Assembly: GCA_950295325.1 (NCBI GenBank)
Contig: CATNTY010000041.1
Coordinates: 1-21,560, forward strand
DNA length: 21,560 bases
Direction: 5' to 3'
Source of the DNA: Polytrichum commune
Taxonomy: Eukaryota > Streptophyta > Polytrichopsida > Polytrichales > Polytrichaceae
Part shown: in pieces, positions 17,425 to 21,560 of the stretch
Numbering within the stretch: position 1 is the stretch's first letter
Layout: each line of letters begins with the position of its first letter
Translations under genes and position numbers: made by a program
Notes under the pieces: generated by a model
Seen by the model: the letters and a program-made list of their open reading frames with translations, nothing else
Told to the model about the DNA's origin: nothing
The model's database searches: none

Positions 17425-17720
17425 ACGACCCCAATTTATCAATGTCATTCTCAATGACTCGGTCATATGTATGGATGGCAATAATGCAAGCAACAGTCAT
17501 CATGTGCAAGGTTCAAGGACAAGCCCAAGTGTCACCTCATATCAACATTTTACTTATTACCTAATGTTATAATCTCTTGTGAGGCTCTTGACATGCTTGA
17601 AATCATAATTATTTCTCGTCATGAAGAACATGACATGACATGACATGCTTATGGACGGTGCATGGCCTCAAATTATCAATGTCACTCTCCACTATAATAA
17701 TGCAAGCAATAAGTAGTATG
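17425..17720. repeat. Outlying copy of the ~239-bp unit plus a partial unit
   Basis: CCAATTTATCAATGTCATTC begins a diverged unit at about 17429, complete with CAATAATGCAAGCAACAG, ATGTGCAAGGTTCAAGGACA and a TGACATGACATGACATG end near 17630. A further partial unit starts GGACGGTGCATGG at 17654 and fades by about 17720. Confidence 0.85.
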
Positions 17721-18691
17721 TGCAAGAACCAAAGTTAGACAAGTCCATGCGTTGCCTCCAAAGATCACTATCCTTATTACCCATTTTTGCAATGCCCAAT
17801 AAATATGATGACTTGCTCCAATTCATTTTAATTTTGCTCCAAGTAATGGATCCCCTTAAAATATGTCCCACATCATTCTATTGTTCTAAAGAGGACATCA
17901 CAACAGTCTCATAAAAAAAACAATGAACTTAATGTAAATAACAAAAGTCCAAATGGTGCTTGCACTTTGGTTTGTGATTGCCTCCCCTTCCCTCCAAAAT
18001 TAATGTTGTTGTCCATTTCATTTTGTCATACCCTGCATGCATAAAAGAGAAAAGGGAAATCCTCATTATAGATACCGGCCCAAACAAGATCCAAAAAAGG
18101 ACAATGACATACAAACATTGTTCTTAAACTACTGGCCTCCACTTAATCCCTAAAGGACCATATTAGAGCCAAATTTGGCTTCTTGCACCATTTTTATTTG
18201 GTCCATAAACTTTGTCTCCCCATTGTCAAAGAGCCACATGCACATTTACTTACATACATCAGGGAGTCAATCTTGCAAGGCTTTCTCTTTTAGCCAAAAA
18301 CAAAAGTCATTTGTAAATGATTTGCTCATTTTCATCAAGAACATGGTGACATTTGGGTTTTTGTGGACATGTTTTTGGACATTTTGGAGGCGTTTTGGTA
18401 TTGAGTCAAGTAAACGTGGATAGCTCCAATTAAATTTAAAATGGGCTCAATTTTTTAGAAAAAAACATTGCTTGTTTCTAAATATGTGCATTGTCTTATC
18501 TAACCCTTGGATTTGAGTACTTGGGAAATGTGTTTTCTGTGGAATAAATATCTCAAGTCAACCCATATTTGATATTTGCCCGAAAGCAAGCATAGGGAAC
18601 CACATTAAACAATTCCAAAAGTAACTCTTTCCTTCTTGTAGATGGGCTAAACTCACATGTGGAGGTCTAGATGGAGAAAAATCACCTCGAA
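17721..18691. other. No gene seen
   Basis: Several frames of 60-80 codons exist but none has a recognisable motif or support from a second copy in this window. No RNA gene or repeat was found. Confidence 0.45.
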
Positions 18692-18886
18692 AACAATAAT
18701 GCGACTATCAATGAGGCAATACCAACCAACCACTAGATTTGAACATCACATAAATTATTCCATCAGTGAGTTTTCACACCCTGATCTCAACAGTCAAAAT
18801 ACTCTCAAACAATTTAGGAATAAGATATTAGCGCCCTCAATACTACTATATCTAATCCATGAGAATAGTTTGGAAAAACAATCCTA
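18692..18886. repeat. Dispersed repeat R1, copy 2
   Basis: This is a 195-bp copy of 1134-1332 in the same orientation, differing by substitutions and small indels. For example, copy 1 has AATAATCTGCTAGGAAC where this copy has AACAATTTAGGAAT. Its flanks do not match those of copy 1, and there is no tRNA-like sequence beside it. Confidence 0.85.
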
Positions 18887-20120
18887 AACTAACACCAACT
18901 TTAACGTCCATAATTTAAAACATAAAAATTGTTGTAAATTCAACTTCGCTCTAAACATGGTCCTCAAAGGGTTAATCAATAAGTTCACTCCAAAATATCT
19001 AAGACAAGCCCACAGTATATGCCCTCTTATATACTTGGTGACTCATTAAAGGAATTTCCTACTAGGAGTTCATTGGAGGTTCTTGTGTTGGTGCCTAATT
19101 TTGAAAAATGGGTGAATCTCCTTGGACATATTTGAGGGTAGCCATCATATAGCTAGTTTAAGTAGAAACTTCCATGGAAACCTTTTAAGTCTCAAAATGT
19201 TTTCCATGTGTTTTAGCACATTCAACCCCCGAATTAGAGGAATAAGCATGCCATACCAACATACACATTTATGTTATATATCCTCATATGTGGGACACTT
19301 GGATGGTTGAAATTTTATATGAACAATCCTAACCATGTGAAGATTCTCTCCGTACAGTCAAATCTATCATTAGAGGTACAAATCTTCTTGAATGAGCTAA
19401 TGTATTGGAATAGATTGTTTTAGAAAAACTTGGGTAGATTTCACTTCAACATTTAGAGGTTAAGTTGGGATGAATCTACCATTAACATGTTATGGGTAGG
19501 ATTTTAGTGAACCCTCTAACAAGCCACCACATAACCTCGACACAGCATGTCCATTACATATACTATGAGATGGTGCTCAAGGAGCATTTCAAGGTACATT
19601 GTGGGCCTACTCTGATTGCTCTTCTAAATTTGACACGTAAATTTGGATGGTACATGGTAACGCGCGTAGTTAAGAATGCACACTAACTTAATGAACAATA
19701 TGCACAATCTGATATGAAGAGGCATACTTAGCAAAAGGAAAAAAAGAAAATTCTACATGTACTAGTTATTGAAATTTCTTGTGCCTAACATTATTTAGTT
19801 GAGTCGGTATGTTGGGCGGGGCCGAGAATATTAAGCTAGATTCTATACATAATTATACTATGTTTATTCTCACAACAAAGCATTGCACTAGTAGATTCAG
19901 GTTGAAAAAACTCAGGTGAAACAATGTATTGATATGATTAGAATGGGACGGTTGATAGCAATCAAATAATGTTATGTGGCCTCCAAAATTTTGATAAAAC
20001 CAGTTCATGAATGGTAATTATCCTCTTTAAATGTCATGATGGTGTAAATCCTCAATTGATTCAAGAATTGGTTTCCAATTAGGTTTCCCCTAATCCATAA
20101 CAATGCCACTCTAACAACTA
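18887..20120. other. No gene seen
   Basis: AT-rich spacer with scattered short frames and no clear tandem or inverted repeats. Confidence 0.45.
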
Positions 20121-20329
20121 CACTAATTATTTGTATTTAATGTCACTTGCTATTTGAAGTTACACAACGCTATATCTTTTGTAAATTTTTACCAAGTAAA
20201 GATGTTAATGTTCTATAATGTCCAAACAACCAATTTGACATTTTGTTAACAAAAAATGAGATATATAATAAAAAGTTATAGGATTGTGTAATTCCAAATA
20301 GTAAGTAACACTAAATACAATATTTAGTA
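20121..20329. mobile_element. Foldback MITE, family F, copy 2
   Basis: The left arm 20121-20167 (CACTAATTATTTGTATTTAA... to TTACACAA) is matched by the inverse of 20284-20329, with similarity continuing about 15 bases further inward. The 209-bp element has a loop of roughly 90 bases. TA precedes the left end, but the right side reads CTAA, so the target duplication is not preserved or the end is misjudged by a base or two. Confidence 0.75.
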
Positions 20330-20806
20330 CTAATGAATTGAAGCATGTTATGTCATATTGTTTCGAATCTGCCCTTGATCTACATTTTGCCCCTGGCCAT
20401 TGAATCCACACATGCTTGAGAAATTGCAATCTACAATCTTATCAAACCCTCTATTCACACGTGGCATTGTCATACGTTACATGCATATATTTCGGTGAAA
20501 TGTACACAAAACGGTCCAAGTTGTTGCAATCTGGCATTCAAAATGGGCTTTCATGATTGATGAACTTTAAGGATTGGTCTGAGAGGGCCTAATTGAGATT
20601 AACAAACTACAAATCCACATATAGTAATGTCATAATTAAGTTCGCACCCCTTTAAGGATGCATCCCGGTTAAGTGTGCAATTTTTTTGACAAGAATTAGG
20701 GTTCATATGAATAAATTACACACCTACCAATTAAGTGCACACCAACGGTTCCAGTTTAAAGTGCATACTTAAAAAGAAAATTATTGTAGTTGATCATAAG
20801 GAAAGA
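20330..20806. other. No gene seen between two MITEs
   Basis: Spacer with no supported gene. An unrelated frame of 74 codons on the minus strand (20205-20429) runs through the MITE and is an artefact. Confidence 0.45.
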
Positions 20807-20810
20807 GGTA

Positions 20811-21057
20811 CACTAAATATTGTATTTAGTGTCACCAATTCTATTTGTCTTGCTAGATACCAATTGTAAACCGCATGTGTAGTGTCATTAACACTAAATG
20901 TAAATCTATTTGTCAATTTTGTGTAAGAAGATTTGGGCATTATAGATCTACAATGTTGCAATTATTACATGTAGTGTAGCTGACACTACACAGATGGTCT
21001 ACAATTAGTATTGAGCAAGATAAATAGAATCGGTGACACTATATACAATATTCAGTG
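20811..21057. mobile_element. Foldback MITE, family F, copy 3 (nearly all hairpin)
   Basis: Left arm GGTACACTAAATATTGTATT (from 20807) and the inverse of the right end (GGTACACTGAATATTGTATA, to 21061) match over at least 48 bp almost without gaps. Similarity continues more loosely to about 100-120 bp per arm, leaving little loop. Each terminal segment is itself palindromic: ACACTAAATA-TTG-TATTTAGTGT. TA lies on both sides (20809-20810, 21058-21059). No coding capacity. Confidence 0.85.
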
Positions 21058-21089
21058 TACCATTGCCACTAATTAGGATCTTAAAATCC

Positions 21090-21560
21090 CTTTTCAACCT
21101 AAGAAATAAGTTTTAAACGATTCAATTCTTAAAAGTGCAGGCTTGTGGATTACCATAGACCATTTCACTTGTCACTCGTTTATGATCTTTTAGGAGTTGA
21201 GGTGTTTGCTAACACTAGATTAATATATACAGTTAAATGTTGGCGTCATGTGGTCACTCTTTTTTATCAGACACCTATGTTTGAATGATGTATCAAATTA
21301 CAAACATAATTCTAGGTTTAATAGCTATCAGAATTGACAAGGTTTATGTGGTCATTCAAAGAGAAAGAGAACCGTCACTTTAATCTCTTATAATTTTTGC
21401 ATCTCAACTCCAACGATACCAAACCTTGGGATCACAATTGCTTATAAAATCATTTTTGGGAATCTAATGGTTTTTTCCATCTTAAAAAAAAATAACACCT
21501 CACAAAGCAACACATTAAACTCAAAACAAGCTCAAGAGAGCAACAAGTAGAAGACCCACA
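21090..21560 (+). repeat. Dispersed repeat R2, copy 2 (runs off the window)
   Basis: It opens with the codons FQPKK and a TAA at 21107-21109, the counterpart of the end of the broken frame at 8345-8347, then follows the same 3' flank as 8348-8780. The 46-base core at 21233-21278 is identical to 8441-8486. About 30 bases (around 21202-21231) are absent from copy 1. The body of the gene is missing upstream; MITE copy 3 lies only about 30 bp before it. Confidence 0.88.

Noticed and set aside
8329-21560. The two R2 copies as LTRs of a 12.8-kb retrotransposon
   Set aside because: Copy 1 begins inside the end of a reading frame. There is no primer-binding site or polypurine tract, no gag or pol remains between the copies, and the copies differ too much and carry different upstream sequence.

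Overview
The window looks like repeat-rich, gene-poor nuclear DNA of a land plant. It has decayed tRNA-Thr(AGU)/tRNA-Ala(AGC) copies of the plant nuclear type, a small hAT-type transposon, foldback MITEs, a broken reading frame resembling plant transposon proteins, several minisatellites and AT-rich spacer. There is no ribosome-binding-site/operon architecture and no intact gene of normal length. The species cannot be told from the sequence.

Layout. 1-1335: a minus-strand tRNA-Ala/tRNA-Thr pair, part of it repeated 258 bp away, then a 199-bp dispersed repeat (copy 2 at 18692). 2141-3401: a 1261-bp non-autonomous hAT element with an exact 8-bp target duplication and matching 13-bp ends; about 60% of it is a C-rich minisatellite. 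3670-4400: a 99-bp tandem array, then a 36-bp tandem array open in more than one frame. 4550-5613: a pseudogene whose middle resembles the 'putative plant transposon protein' family. 6140-6664: a minisatellite of two alternating unit types. 7393-8347: a second broken reading frame, followed directly by a 3'-flank sequence that recurs at the right edge (21090-21560) together with the same last codons and stop.

8780-15400 is mostly featureless: a weak promoter candidate, one cysteine-rich open frame on the minus strand, one isolated exon-like stretch, a small MITE, and a diverged pair of dispersed repeats. 15426-17720 holds nested tandem and segmental duplications (61-bp and ~239-bp units). 17721-20120 shows almost nothing except copy 2 of the 199-bp repeat. 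20121-21057 holds two more members of the foldback MITE family.

The two decayed reading frames, the arrays between them and the shared 3' flank could be parts of one large old transposon spanning roughly 3.4-8.8 kb. That is inference, because neither end of such an element was found. No working gene network can be described; the window is best read as layers of mobile-element insertion and tandem-repeat growth.
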